From positions 1-64,000 of the forward strand of contig CAJNYU010004567.1 in NCBI GenBank assembly GCA_905331475.1: DNA of 64,000 nucleotides, given 5' to 3'. The stretch is from Rotaria socialis. Its lineage: Eukaryota; Rotifera; Eurotatoria; Philodinida; Philodinidae. Position 1 is the first letter of the stretch. Each line of letters starts with the position of its first letter. The translations under genes and the position numbers were made by a program. Shown here piece by piece: positions 29,398 through 42,200 of the stretch. A model generated the notes under the pieces. The model saw nothing but the letters and a program-made list of their open reading frames with translations, was not told the DNA's origin and made no database searches.

Positions 29398-30782
29398 ACT
29401 TTTATATTAATTTATTTTTCTTAACAAATTTTTTATAGTCAATGTTGGTGTATCGATTTGTTCAACTAGAACATACAAATGGTGCAACTGCCGAAATTGA
29501 CCGTCGAATAGGCACATAACCAATCATCTAATGTTCTTACACTAATACTTAACCTGAATAGACTTGATGAGTAATTGATTGTCGAAGAAAATCCATAAAT
29601 AGATATCAATACGCGACCCTCGGTATCATTTTGATTAAAATCAAGATCGGTTAGTTTTGGGAATGTGTGAAAGATGCGCGTGAGTAATGGTTCGCCCAAA
29701 CTAGGATAAGATGCCGAGGAGAATCCTTGCACATCAATGGTGAGAACAAGGTGTGTGATATTGTTTCGAAAATTTTCTATCAATAGCGATTTATCTAGAA
29801 AACAAATAGTTTTTTATTCAAAATACAAAGAAGAACAATAACAAAAAAATAGATGTTACCATTAAAATGTTGTAGCACGAAATCTTCGCCTATTCTAGTA
29901 AAAGTAAGTTTTTGCAAACAAGAATAATCGCTAGAGAGAGAAGAATGCGTTTCATAGAAAATGGTTCTAGAATAAGACATTCTATATGATGATTTAGTCT
30001 AGGTAAAATATTCGAACAATATCGATCGAGTATTGAATCCGGTAATGAGCAATATCTGTTTGTTTTCGAACTTCTTGTTGCTAGTTGGACTGAACGAGTG
30101 CAAGTAGAATCTCGAACTAATTAGTTTGTCGAATCTTTTATTAAAACCCACAAATAAATAAAGTACTTCAATGTTATCAAGTGTATTTCAAATGGCAAGT
30201 ATCATTTCATCAGGAAGATCCATTATAGTAATCATAGAATGAGTCACGTTTAAATTTTAAAATATATCTATTAACTGTTGCGATTGATGTATAGTATATT
30301 CGAGATCACTTGTTACTTCTACGTAATTTTAATCTGTTATCGTGTCCTGCAGCTAATGAAAACGAGAAAGACAAATTTCAATTGTTTTTATTGTACTGAT
30401 CTCTAATATAGATACTTTCGATGAATCAATTCATGTTTAATGGTGACTGTAATGTGACAATTGAAATGCTGATCTGCAGGAACTAATGTGTTGATGGATT
30501 GTCTAACAGTTGAAAAAACATTTTGAGGGTTCGATATAAATGAATGAATTCTTTAAAAAGGACAGTGAGCGAAATTCATTCCTAATAGAATCGATGCCAG
30601 CTATGCGCAAAATCGTTGCCTCGCATGTGCGGTAAAAATGCAAGTGTGATTGTATCTATCACTAGCACAGCTAATCAAATAATATTTTCATTTTTGAATA
30701 GAAGGATTCGGTTTTTTTTCATGACTAGTAAAGAAATAATTTATTATTATAGAAAAGAATAAAAATGGAATCGAAACAGTGT

Positions 30783-33602
30783 TTATGAAGTTTCTTGGTC
30801 GGCATTGGTATTCGAATTAGAAGCGTCATTGTCGGCATCAGTATTCAAAGTAGAATTTTCATCTTCAACGTTCGTATTGAAGGTAGAAGTATTACTTGCA
30901 TTACCATCATCTTCAATAATAATATCTTCTGGATCAGGTGCACGTGCTAAAAATTCTTCACCATTTGAATATATTTGATAAAACATTGTTCGAGCCTAAA
31001 ATTTTTGTATAAAAATTAATCATAAAATAAAACTAAAAACGAACCGTATTCACAGCACTATCATGATTAATAGAACCATCGGGTCCATGTGCAAGTAAAA
31101 GTTTTAGTATTAATGATGGTGCTGACGATGATATTGTTTCTACTTGATCAAATGTTAATTGTCCAAGAATATTACTTTGAGTAAATTGGTCTAGAAGTAA
31201 GAAAATATCGATCACATCTTGAATTAATAAATCTAAACAGCTAACCTCCTGTTAACTTTAACAAGCGTTCAATAATCTGATTGATATTTTCATCAGGTTT
31301 TTCTTGGAAAATATACAAAAGAACTAAAAATAAAAAGAAGCATATCGAGTCTTTTAAATTTTTGAAACAAAGCAAATTCAGCAAGGCCACTGAATTATAA
31401 TATATAATGTAAGTATAAGATTATATCTTGTCTTTCATATGTAGTTTCTTCTCTTCTGATTTCTAGTTGTGGTACAAAACAAAAACGAACTATAGAAGCA
31501 AGTTCATTCGACTTAATTTTCGTTGAATTCATGAATTGATTTACATTCTATTGTAATCATTTTCATTTATGAGATTTTATTTGGATAACAGCACTTTTTC
31601 ATGGTCTTATTTAGGTCAAGTAAGGATTTGAAACATTAAAAAAAATAGAAAATCAAAACTCTGATTAGAAATATATCAAAGAAAATTCAGCGGAGAGATG
31701 ATTTCTGGTTGAGTAGACGTTTATGTATTTAGATGAATCAATATGTTTTCATCGAAGGAGATCCGAGAGAGACAAAAATCAGAACAAATTTCTCCTACAA
31801 GATCACATAAGGCGTTAATATACTCCGCGCACTACTTTTTGTAAGCACAAAAAAGAAGTTTTTCTTTTACATACAAAATCCATCTGGTGTACATCCTGAT
31901 CCGTGGCCAACTTCAATGATATGAATTCCGGATTCATTTGGACCACTAAGACGAAGATATGTTATCTACAATACATAATAGAATAAGATATTTGAAACTT
32001 TAGAATTTCATTTTACTTCGTCTTTTTCACTTGATTTGATCGATTGATTTGTAATTAAAACCATACGATGAATAACATTTCTATTGGATGATATCGAGTC
32101 CATAAGTGCATGATTACAAATAACAGCATCTTTAGCACGAAATCTTTCTTTTGTCGTGGCCACAATACCAGAACATTGATTCGTTGATGAATCAATGGTA
32201 AAACCAGCTAATGGAAAACGTAGAAAATAAGTACCACCAAAAACAGCACATAGACGACAAAAACATTGACTCATTTCGCCATTTCCATAGAGTGGATAGA
32301 GAAATGGTGAGTTACCATAGCGTCCTATAGACTCGAGATATCGTTTAGCTTTCATTACGCCCTAAATTCAGATTGTTTTATGGTTATGAAGACGAGATTA
32401 AAAATTAGTACTTCTTTGGTTGTTGCATTATAATCAACCATTGATATGGAATTAATAATTAAATGACAAAGTGTATCATTTAATTTTTGTTTTTTTAAAT
32501 AATCAATAAATGGAATGTTTTCATCTAGAATTCATGAATTAAACTTTTTAAGATTCATAAATCAAGTCTACCTTCATTTAAATCTTCTATAGCCATTGAT
32601 GAACAATTCATAATAACTTTCATGAGTAATCGTTTGTCGATAAGACTAATATCATTTGAATTAAATATATCCGATCGTGAGCTTGGTACCTAGATAGATA
32701 AGCATAACTCTTCATTTTGATTTAAATATTCGTCTTCAAATTACATTATCAAGTTGTCCATTCCGTTCCAATAAAAGGCGAGAAACAAGCTTGAATTCGC
32801 AATATTTACCCACATTAGATTGAACAAGAAGATCAATAAGACCACCCGTTGCATAATAAAGCTAGAAGTAGAAATAACCAGATGTTCGAATAAAAGATAT
32901 TCCCATTCTTCATTCTCTTTTTTTTGTTATAGTACAATTATCGAATTAAAAAATTTCGCGAGACTTTTATTCATACTTACTTTTGGTATTAAATCAATAT
33001 TAAATTTCCTTGATTGTTTCTCTAAAACATCTATTGTGATTTTCGGAGTTTCATTTTCAGTTGTCGATGCTTGTTCATTAGTTTTTCTTTATAAATAATA
33101 TAAATATGAATATAAGATTTTTGTCTTAAAATCTCAATTCTTACTCAATATTCCATTTAAATTGCACATTACGAAAAACATTCAATGGACTAGAAATTGG
33201 CATAATTTTTTCATTGTCATCTTGTGGATCGACATTTGTCTAGCGAAAAAAGAACGAAACAGTATACAGATAATAAATTTAAGTATTTATTGATTTACCG
33301 CAGGATTTTCCTGCATTTGAGCCCATTCTATTAAACCGTTTAACGGAAAAGATGCCCATTCCGAACCATAGTATTCATTCCTATATTAAGAAAATCTTTT
33401 TTTCTTTTAAACTTTTCTTCAGAATATCTTACGTATCAACATGAAGTACAGTCTTTCCAATACGAGCACAAGCAGATGCTAGAATACTCTCGACTATCCC
33501 TATATGAAAAATATTTTATAGAAAATTACAGAAAAAAAATTCAATCAAATTACCAGTTCCAACAACAATAATATCATATTCACTAGGTAATCCGTCGAAC
33601 AT
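30783..33602 (-). CDS. CHM-like: Rab escort protein (REP/choroideremia family)
   Basis: Thirteen exons close in phase at 539 residues: 33554-33602, 33433-33499, 33299-33380, 33145-33239, 32981-33086, 32745-32861, 32572-32689, 32412-32524, 32017-32361, 31875-31965, 31246-31323, 31045-31190 and 30783-30995. REP presents newly made Rab GTPases to geranylgeranyl transferase II and delivers them to membranes (known). Seen: the GDI/REP N-terminal fold (SEYDIIVVGTGIVES, then YYGSEWASF), FNIDLIPK, and the conserved block GRYGNSPFLYPLYGNGEM followed by CFCRLCAVFGGTYFLR. The C-terminus has PDPEDIIIEDD, as in vertebrate REPs, then a Asn/Asp/Thr-rich tail. The insert between the first two GDI blocks is short compared with human REP1 (653 residues). 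An ATTTCAG acceptor lies 6 nt before the ATG. Confidence 0.96.
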
Positions 33603-34562
33603 TTTCTCCTGAAATAAAATGAATATTAAATTGAAAAAAGAAATTCTCTTAATGGTTGAATACTTCGTACAAATAAAAAATTCAGCTACGTGTCGCCACA
33701 TTGTTTGCTTTCTCAATGACTCACACAGCATTAACGTTGGTTGTGTCACTTTGTTAGAACCGACCGAAGAGCTGTATTTCGATTCATTTGTTCTGACGTT
33801 TTAGAAATAAATTATTAGATGCTCTTTTTGACTTACTAAAACAATATGGAAATGATTTCTCCTTTTTGTTTTTGAAATAATATTCTGCAATGAAACCATG
33901 TTTCTTTTATTCGAATGATGATCTTAATGGAAATAGAGAAAGGTCGATATACGTATTCAATACGGTGGACGATATAATTTAATTGTTCAAAGTTCATCGA
34001 GACAAAATAAATGTCATCGGGATACCTTGAAGATGAATCAGATACTATGTGACCAAGTTTTTTGTCTTCATTCTCTAGAAGAATACTAGAACGATGGGGT
34101 TTATGCTTTTTTGAGTCTGCCGTGGTGCTGCTCTCATGTGTAAGATTTTGTTTTTCAACATTTGAGCTAGTTTAGTCGACTTATATTCATTATTATTCCG
34201 ACTAAATGATCTGAAGGAGAGTCATTGGCATCAGTATGATTATTTCTTAGGGGAATTTTCTGTGGGTGTTGAATAACTGGCTTTTAGTATGTATATAGTG
34301 TTGTTCAATATCGAAATAGACCCGCTATATAAGTGAGAGAACGTTATTGCAGTGTTGTAACGGTTGTTAGGAAAAATAGCTAGGTATACTGTGGAGGATG
34401 AGAGGTATTTTATGTTCTTTTCTTGATTGGCGTAAACTTCAAAGTATCCCGATTGGCTCTCCGAATAGCTTCAGTGATTCGAAACTAGTTTTCGGTGTAT
34501 GAAAAAGCACAGTCCTGTTTTTCTAGCTGTCATACGATTTGTACTTATAATTACTTTTCATT
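33603..34562. promoter_or_regulatory. Divergent region between REP and POLR3E-like genes
   Basis: The two genes point away from each other, so this 960-bp spacer must carry both promoters. Acceptor-like sites ATTTCAG (minus strand, ending 33609) and TTTCTAG (plus strand, ending 34526) lie just before the two starts and may receive a spliced leader or end 5'-UTR introns. Confidence 0.45.
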
Positions 34563-36163
34563 ATGAGTAACAGTGACCCATCAATGGATATCGATGAAAA
34601 TGATGAAATTTTATATGAAATCAATGTTGAAGTCCACCAAACCAAACAATCGATATACATATTTCAACATCCGATTCGACCTCATTATCGAATATATGAT
34701 GAAAACTTATTTACAAGTGCAAGAATTAAAGAGAAAAACTCCCTTGTAGAAATGGATTTACTTGTTGATACACAATCACCAAATTATTCGTTATCGAGAG
34801 GAAAACAATTTGCTGATACTACAAATCAGGAAAATAAGAGTCAACTTTTTAACAGCGATCGCATGGATAAACAAACAATTGCATCATCCAATGCATCTGA
34901 TGGTAATAGAAAAGCTATTGTTTTTTTATACGATCGTTTGAGAATCATTTCTACAATCAAGTTTACATACTGCAATCAAGATAAATAGTGAAATCTTAGT
35001 CATAATCTATTTACATCATTTGTCTTTATGTTATCAGCTGATACGTGAAACTAAAACACACACATGATTGTAGACATTTATTTCTCTTCAAATCACAAAA
35101 ACTGCTCGAAACTTTTGAAGTTAAATTGAATGCTGATATTTTCCTTGAGTAAATATCATCTGTTGACAGACTGTAGGATGCAAGTTGTGCATGTTTTGAT
35201 TTGGGTTATTTTTAGACAATTTAAACAGTTGGTATTTTCGTTTTACGAGCTGCAATTGAGAATATGATTTGCACGATTGGGCTGTATAAAATATTATTCA
35301 TCGATAGAATTCTATTAAGTCAAATGTCAGACAAAGATTTTTCGAAATGAATGCTGTTTCAGTTAAAAATGTGTACAAGAGGTAGCGACTCACTCGAATA
35401 GTTTTCTGTGAATATTTCCGATGTTTCTAGTTTCATGTACATCTATGATAATAGCAAATGTCTTTCATATCAATCATAAAACCGTCAACTGTTATATTCT
35501 TATTTTAACATAGAAGGAAATCAAAAGACCTGTGAGTTTCAAAATAAACCGCTCTTATTAACGCTTGTCTCTATATAATTCTCGGATAAGAACGATACGA
35601 TGTCTTTTCAGGGTATTCGTAGCTCATACGATCGTCTCTATATGAATTATCTCTATGTAAATCAAGAGGATGTAATCTTCAATATAATAGATGTGAAGCT
35701 TCTGTTTATTTTAGGTGATCGTTATTTTGTTGGGATCTTTGATAGTACAACTCGTAGTTTAACGCTCTGTCCATTAAAATCGATCATACAATTTCGACCA
35801 CAATTTCCTTACCTTGATGTGCCATTAACTGCAACAAGTGGATTAACGTCAAACAAAGAAACAAATTTAATTGATGATGAACACATCAATGCAAGTGATG
35901 GCGAACAGTCTGGCAGTGAAAGTGAAGAAAATAAACCAGACCCAGTCGGAAGTCTAGTAACAATGAAATTTGAAAAAAAAGAAAGTGAATATCATAAAAA
36001 GAAACATCTTCAATCCTATAACTATTATCGACAAACGCGTGACAGTGAACGTTGGCAAGATCTTGTTTGTATAATGAATTCTCATTCGTTAGATGCTCAA
36101 CGTATTCGTCAACAGTTGCTTTCATCCGGAAATCCAGTTACAGCAACCAACGAAAATAACTAA
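34563..36163 (+). CDS. POLR3E-like: RNA polymerase III subunit RPC5/Rpc37-like
   Basis: Two exons (34563-34902, 35715-36163) close in phase at 262 residues. RPC5/Rpc37 pairs with RPC4/Rpc53 and acts in Pol III initiation and termination (known). Seen: an acidic start, EINVEVHQTK...IYIFQHPIRPHYR, and MDLLVDTQSPNYSLSRGKQFA, matching the family's MAIDTLNPNYCRSKGEQIA block. After these come MDKQTIASS, then LCPLKSIIQFRPQFPYLD, an acidic linker, and VTMKFEKKESEYHKKKHLQSY. All of this is the N-terminal dimerisation region. The C-terminal winged-helix part of animal RPC5 (about 700 residues in human) is missing, so the length is close to yeast Rpc37 (282). The intron is 812 bp. The stop lies only 105 bp before the ARAP-like start. 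Confidence 0.9.
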
Positions 36164-36268
36164 CATTTGATATTTTTTCTTGTTTTTTTTGTGATAGTTT
36201 TTCTTTACTGGATGCGCAACGGTGTAATCTATTTCATTGTTTGGACATGAATTTTTGTTTTATTCTAG
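36164..36268 (+). promoter_or_regulatory. Operon-like intercistronic spacer with trans-splice acceptor
   Basis: 105 bp lie between the POLR3E-like stop and the ARAP-like ATG. The spacer is T-rich and ends in TTTTATTCTAG directly against the ATG, leaving no 5' UTR, as expected if a spliced leader is joined there. No AATAAA is seen. Confidence 0.6.
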
Positions 36269-39200
36269 ATGGATTCTTCAATTAATTCCCATTGTGAACC
36301 TCCTCCATCAAATTCTGGTCTAAAAAAGCGACCAGCACCTATCATTAGAAGTCGAATAACACCAACAACTGTGGATCTTGATGATCCTGTACCACTCGAG
36401 GGTAAATTAGTTTTTGCATTTCACTTTCTAGACGAAAATAAAATATTTGTACACATATTTTATCACACAGTAATATGTAGAGAAAAGATTTGACACCAAT
36501 ACTTAATAGTATAAACTTTCTTTCTCGTACTTATGTGTGTCATTGAATTCTAAACAATACTTTGATATGATAAAAAACAAGGATACATTCAATGTCATCG
36601 GAGGAACTATTTTTTCAGAGACATCGATGGTTGCCGCATACAAAAATTTGTCAGAATCAATGCCGAACAGTTTTTATTAGCCAGGATTAATATCCTTAAC
36701 ATAGCATGACCTTGCTGTTGTAATCATTAATCGCTGAGTAGAAACATTGCCATTAACATCTCCTGCAGTGTTCACATATTATATACGCTCGGGCGACAAA
36801 TATTTATTAAAAGATTAATTCTTCTATTACCTATGTTGATTACTCCTCTATGTCTTCGTAGAATAAATGCAGTTCTCCAGGGTGAGAAGAAGGCTCCATA
36901 CGCTAAATATTTTTCTTTCATTTTATATGTTCGGATTTTTTTCCTAAAAATAGGCTCACATATTGATCGAAACGTAAATGCGATTTCGAATGAACAAGCT
37001 GCATCAAACAATCCGAGTAATAATGATTGTAATGTTACATTCCGCCCAATACAACCTGTGTCATTAAATCGAAAAAATATTCTAGCGCATTTAGCAAAAG
37101 AAAATAGTAATCATGGCTCAAATTTATTAAATCCATCTGATAAAACTCTATTCTATGTAACATCTTCCGTATTTGACGATGATTCAGTGACTAATTCAAA
37201 CTCTTATTCTTCATTCGAACAGGCATTACTATCGGTAAATAATTTCTCAATGATTTCTTTTTTTCTTATTTCTGAATGCATCAAAAACTGAATGTTTGAA
37301 TAACATTTTTACATCATAGGAATGAAAAAGAAGAAAAAAGAAAAGTAACTCCTTCGATTTTTTTCTCTTTAAGAGCTGCTCTATATTTGATGTGCAAAAA
37401 TAAAAATGTTTGATTATTAGTTGATTGAAGCTATTGAGTCCCGCTGAGATTTCTCATTTAATTAAAAGAGTCATTATGAATCACTTCATTTTATTTTTCA
37501 GAAATATGCAGAAAATAATTTATCCATTTCAAATGTTCATGAGCAAAACGATCAATCAAGATCTAATTATGAAATAAATAATCGGTAAAATTTGAAATAT
37601 CTCAGCAATACCTGCAGAATATTCACAATCATCATTTCTTGTTCTTTAGATTTCTAGCTGGTCAAATGGATAAACGATCGAATTCAGCTTCAAATTTACT
37701 TGAAAAATTTTCAAATTCATCATTACACGATGATGACGACGACGATGGTGATAATGATTCAATTCTACCAAGTAAAGAAAAGAACTATTGGCTTTTTGAA
37801 AATTCCGAGATAGAATTTATTTAAATTTATGAAATTGTTTTTTTTTCTCTATCAATTCAGATCCAACAACAGTTTATATCGATCGAGTACAAGAAAATCC
37901 GAGTAATCGTGTGTGCGCTGATTGTAATGCCGAATATCCAACAATTGCCATCATGTCTTGGCTTTTAGTGATATGCAAAAAATGTGCTGGTACGTTCATT
38001 TGCAATTTTTTTTCTCCTTACACTTCTTCTATTTTCTATAGCTATTCATCATCGTTTAACCTCGAAATTCCTGCTTCTTCAATCCTTGATTAGTACTACT
38101 TGTGATTGGGATTTAATTGACCTAATTAATGATTATGGTAATAGATATTCAAATAGCTTATTAGAATATGGTTGCTCAAAAGATTCTAAACCTAATAATG
38201 ATTCATCAGAATTCGAACGTAAACAATACATAAGAAAAAAATATGTAGAAAAAGGTTTTCTTAAACCGTATGATTTAAATCGTGATGCATATACACAAGA
38301 TCAACTGAACAAAATGTTATATGAAAATGTTGAAACAGCTGATTATAAAATTACATTACACTTGATTATGTTAGGAGCTGATACAAATTATTCGGAAAAG
38401 AACTTTGCTACAGCAGATCAAGCTCAACGACATCAACAAATCAAACAAATGAAAGTTATTTTAGCTAATGGAGGTAAACGATTGTCTTTTTTTTTGTTTT
38501 TATTCATTTTAATTTCAAAACACACACGAGTTATTCTAGTTTTATTAAGTAATTTATTGATATTAAGAGGGAAACAGCTGACTATCGATTGTCGAAATTC
38601 TATGCATCGTCAACGTAAATCTTCCACATGAACGAATGAATAAGAAAAATAAATTTAAAACACCAGCTGCTTTTCTCTTCTATACAAAAATAGACTAATT
38701 GCTTGATTTATCATCTTACTTTCTATGATTGCTATTTTATAATCATTCTTAAATTAATAAAATTTCGAAGGTTATGAGTTCGAATGAGTCTATATTCTGC
38801 CAACAAAAAACTATTTGAAACAAAAATATTATTATTTTACAATAAGCTTGATATTCCTGTGTAGATCAAAAAACACCAACGAGATTTTCTGATGCTTATC
38901 AGCCTAAGACACATTGGATAATCATATCATTTTTGTGAAACACGATCTGAAGGGAGTGTTGAAGTATATAGGGTAGAAATTTTGACCCATCCCCTCCCCC
39001 ACAGACCCGGACAGAGAAATAAATAAATAAATTTCTCTGTCACGGTCTATGATGGTTTCTAGAGACTCCATATATCATAATACAGACCATAACAGAGAAA
39101 CTCCACAGACCATTAGTGACAGTGATAGACGAACTCCAGAAAAGAAGTTTCATCGTGTTTCACATTTTAATCCCACAGGAATTCCGCTAACAGCTTTTCT

Positions 39201-42200
39201 CTTTAGGTTTAGCTGAATTCAATGTAACGAAAACAAACATCGATGATGTAAATGAAAGTATTGTTTATCTATCAAGTAAACATGGAGTTCTTAAAGAATT
39301 CTTAACCCGTTATGAAAATGATCGTCTCAAAGTTTATGCTCCAGCTCGTACTAATGATAAACCTCAACGATGTTTGTTGGAAATTGATTTAAATAATGTA
39401 CTTGCTATATGTAACCAGTCAGTTAATGCTGTTTCATTGAAATGTCGTTTAACTACTGCACCAATAATCAATACAAATAGTCAATGTTCAATAGTTGTCG
39501 ATGAGCAAACTTCACTAAATGAATATGTATGGGTTTTTCCAAATGATCTTGAACGTTCCTTGTGGATACGTGAAATAATTAAACGGCAATACTGTTATTA
39601 TCAATTGATATATTCCGATTTTATTCTATTAATGAAATTAAATATTCAAGAAGGAGTAAATGCTGAAAAACAGCAAGTTATAGGAATTGTGTATCCCGGA
39701 CGTTTTGTTATTTATTCAGATCGAATGTTTGATGAAGTTGATCTAAGAAAATATTCTAGTTTAAGTAAGTTTATTATTATTAATGCATTATATCGATTGA
39801 TTTCTATTTAGCTTATCAAAAAGCAAAAGAGTTTACAGGTGTTGTTCTATGTCTTGTTTCAAATCGTTTTCTCTATTTATCATCGCCAATTATAAAACTA
39901 ATGGATATATTATATTCATGTCTTCGTCAAGCAATTAAAGTTAAATCATTAGCAAATCTAAATGAACAAATATTAACATCACAGAATATACCGGTTATCG
40001 TTGAAAGATTTATTAACTTTCTTTTTGAACACGGTTTACTATCGAAAGGTGACTATCTTGTCTCTCTATTAAGACCAGTGGTCGTGCACTTCGCCCACCC
40101 CCAGCTTATGCGGTCCTTGATTAAGAATATGATTCAAGTTAAATAATAAATCAAATACAATGAGTCGCGAGAGAAATCTGAACATACAAAAAACAATTTT
40201 GTATTGATTCATATTTCATGAAAATATAGATCTATTCTATACAATTTTCTTTAATATGGTTTAAGTAATGCGAGGTAGAATGTGTAATAAACTCTGACAA
40301 CCATCAAATTTAACTACAGAGAAACATTACTTTCTCAGTTGATATATTAGATAGTATTGTTTCACAAAAATTTTGCGAACGATGAAACTACAGTATATTT
40401 GTAGAAAATAGAAGCATGACAAAATAGTAACTTAAATTCCTGCTAAGATGTGAATATTTTCAGGTGGGATTTTATCAATCAGCTAAAATTCCATTATTTT
40501 CTCTCGTCAACGGTCACTATTGAAATATTCATCGTAATTTTCGTGAAAACTATTCTATTTTTAAATTCAGGTATTTATCGTCAAGCAGGACAGGAAACAA
40601 AAATAAAACAATTATTAAACGAATGCCTCGATGATCCATTTACTACCACGTTAACACGTGAAAATTATACTGAACACGATGTTGCTAATGCTTTAAAACG
40701 TTTTCTTCGTCAATTAGAATTGCCATTACTTGGAACACGTCAAAATTATCAAGCATGGTTACGTTCAACGGTTGATGTTACAATGACTAGCGAACAATTA
40801 ATACAATATTATCGTGCATTACTTAAAAATTTAAAGCAACACTTTCCAGTCAATTATTTGACATTAAGATCAATACTAATGCATATACATACTGTTGCTA
40901 TGCTATCGGATGTCAATTCAATGACTCTATCGAATCTTATTGCGACATTTGGACCATGTCTTGTATCTCAGCCGGCAACAATGCCAACGAATTCGAATTA
41001 TGGAATGCAAGATGATTACGTAACATCAGTTGATGATATGGATATGAGACGTTTTAGAAATCAAAATGAAGCAGTTCAACAAGATCGAATAAGCCCATAC
41101 AATAGTCCATCATTGAGGAAAATTCAGCGAAATCGATCTTTTCATTGTAAGAATGATTCTTTTTTTTTTGGAGAAAATTGAATCAAAATGAAATAAGTTT
41201 TCCTATTTTTAGCTATTCGTGATTCCATAGCATCGATTTCAACATCACCTCAATTTCCATTAACACAAAGCTACGCTCATGTTGCACCCTCGATACAAGC
41301 CGATCTGGAAATTTTGACTAATCTGTTTCATTACTACGCGGATTTATTCGATGTAACCGATGAAGAATTCGAACATGAAAAAACATGCATAGAAACATTA
41401 GTTTCGATACGTAATAATCCATCTAGTCCACGCAGATTAGAAGGCGCATTGTTTTCAGTTTATTTTGAGTCTCGTTCCGATGAATTAAATGGCTATGCTA
41501 TGTATGTTTTTGAGAAAGAAACAACGGCTGATACAATCATTGATAAATTATTAACCAAAGTTAATACAAATGATTCTTTCTTTTGGGCTTTATTTGAAGT
41601 TATTATTGATCAAAATCTCGAACGACCAATGTATTCGTGTGAAAATATTTCAGAAGTTTTCCATCGTTATCGAACATATTTATCACATGAATTAAATCGA
41701 CAAGCGACTTTTGTCGTTAAACATAATTATGTTCAATTTGAAAAGGAACGCTTAGAACAACGACAACAAACATTTAATAATCAATCAGTTCAATGTGAAT
41801 ATTTCGATTCATCGAATCAGCGATGGACATCATGCATATGGATATTTGAAAGAGCCGTTGTAAGTTATTTATTTATAGACAAGAAAAAAAAGCTCGATAC
41901 TCTATGGCGCGTGTAGATATTTCTTGAAAGTTCACGATGATCTTCTGATTTGGAGCATTGAAAAACTCGAGGGGCGCCATACATTTGAATCTTGACAGAA
42001 CATTATACAAGCTATACACAAATAGAGGCTAACTGCGAGAAGAATCCTTTCTTAACGAAAATTAGCTAATTAACTCAGTCTACGAGTTTACAGATTATTC
42101 TTGTATTCATTCAATTAGGATTATCTCTGTTGTTGATGTCCAGACGCATGAGAACGAATTTCAGCAAGAGTATTACTATAGGCATTTTCTCTGTAGTAAT

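Larger units (their letters stand above)
28365..30234 (-). pseudogene. Decayed F-box/LRR-like protein gene
   Basis: The N-terminus carries an F-box (MDLPDEMILAI, then LDNIEVLYLFVGFNKRFD), followed by segments typical of a large bdelloid F-box/LRR-like family: SILDRYCSNILPRL, then ITHLVLTID, the FSLISYCHAK block, and FKHEFLLRIARAFPL near the end. F-box proteins normally recruit substrates to SCF ubiquitin ligases (known). The gene is broken. There are in-frame stops at 30188-30190 (TGA where Trp is usual), 29030-29032 (TGA) and 28749-28751 (TAG), and frame changes near 30060, 29930, 29510 and 28965. An intron around 29176-29425 carries a MITE-like insertion and the assembly gap. Some defects could be sequence errors beside the gap, but their number and spread favour true decay. 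Confidence 0.85.

Noticed and set aside
40049..40146. Read-through of the ARAP-like exon into RPVVVHFAHPQLMRS
   Set aside because: The RhoGAP motif continues in phase only if the GTGACT donor at 40049 joins the exon at 40571; the read-through is intron.
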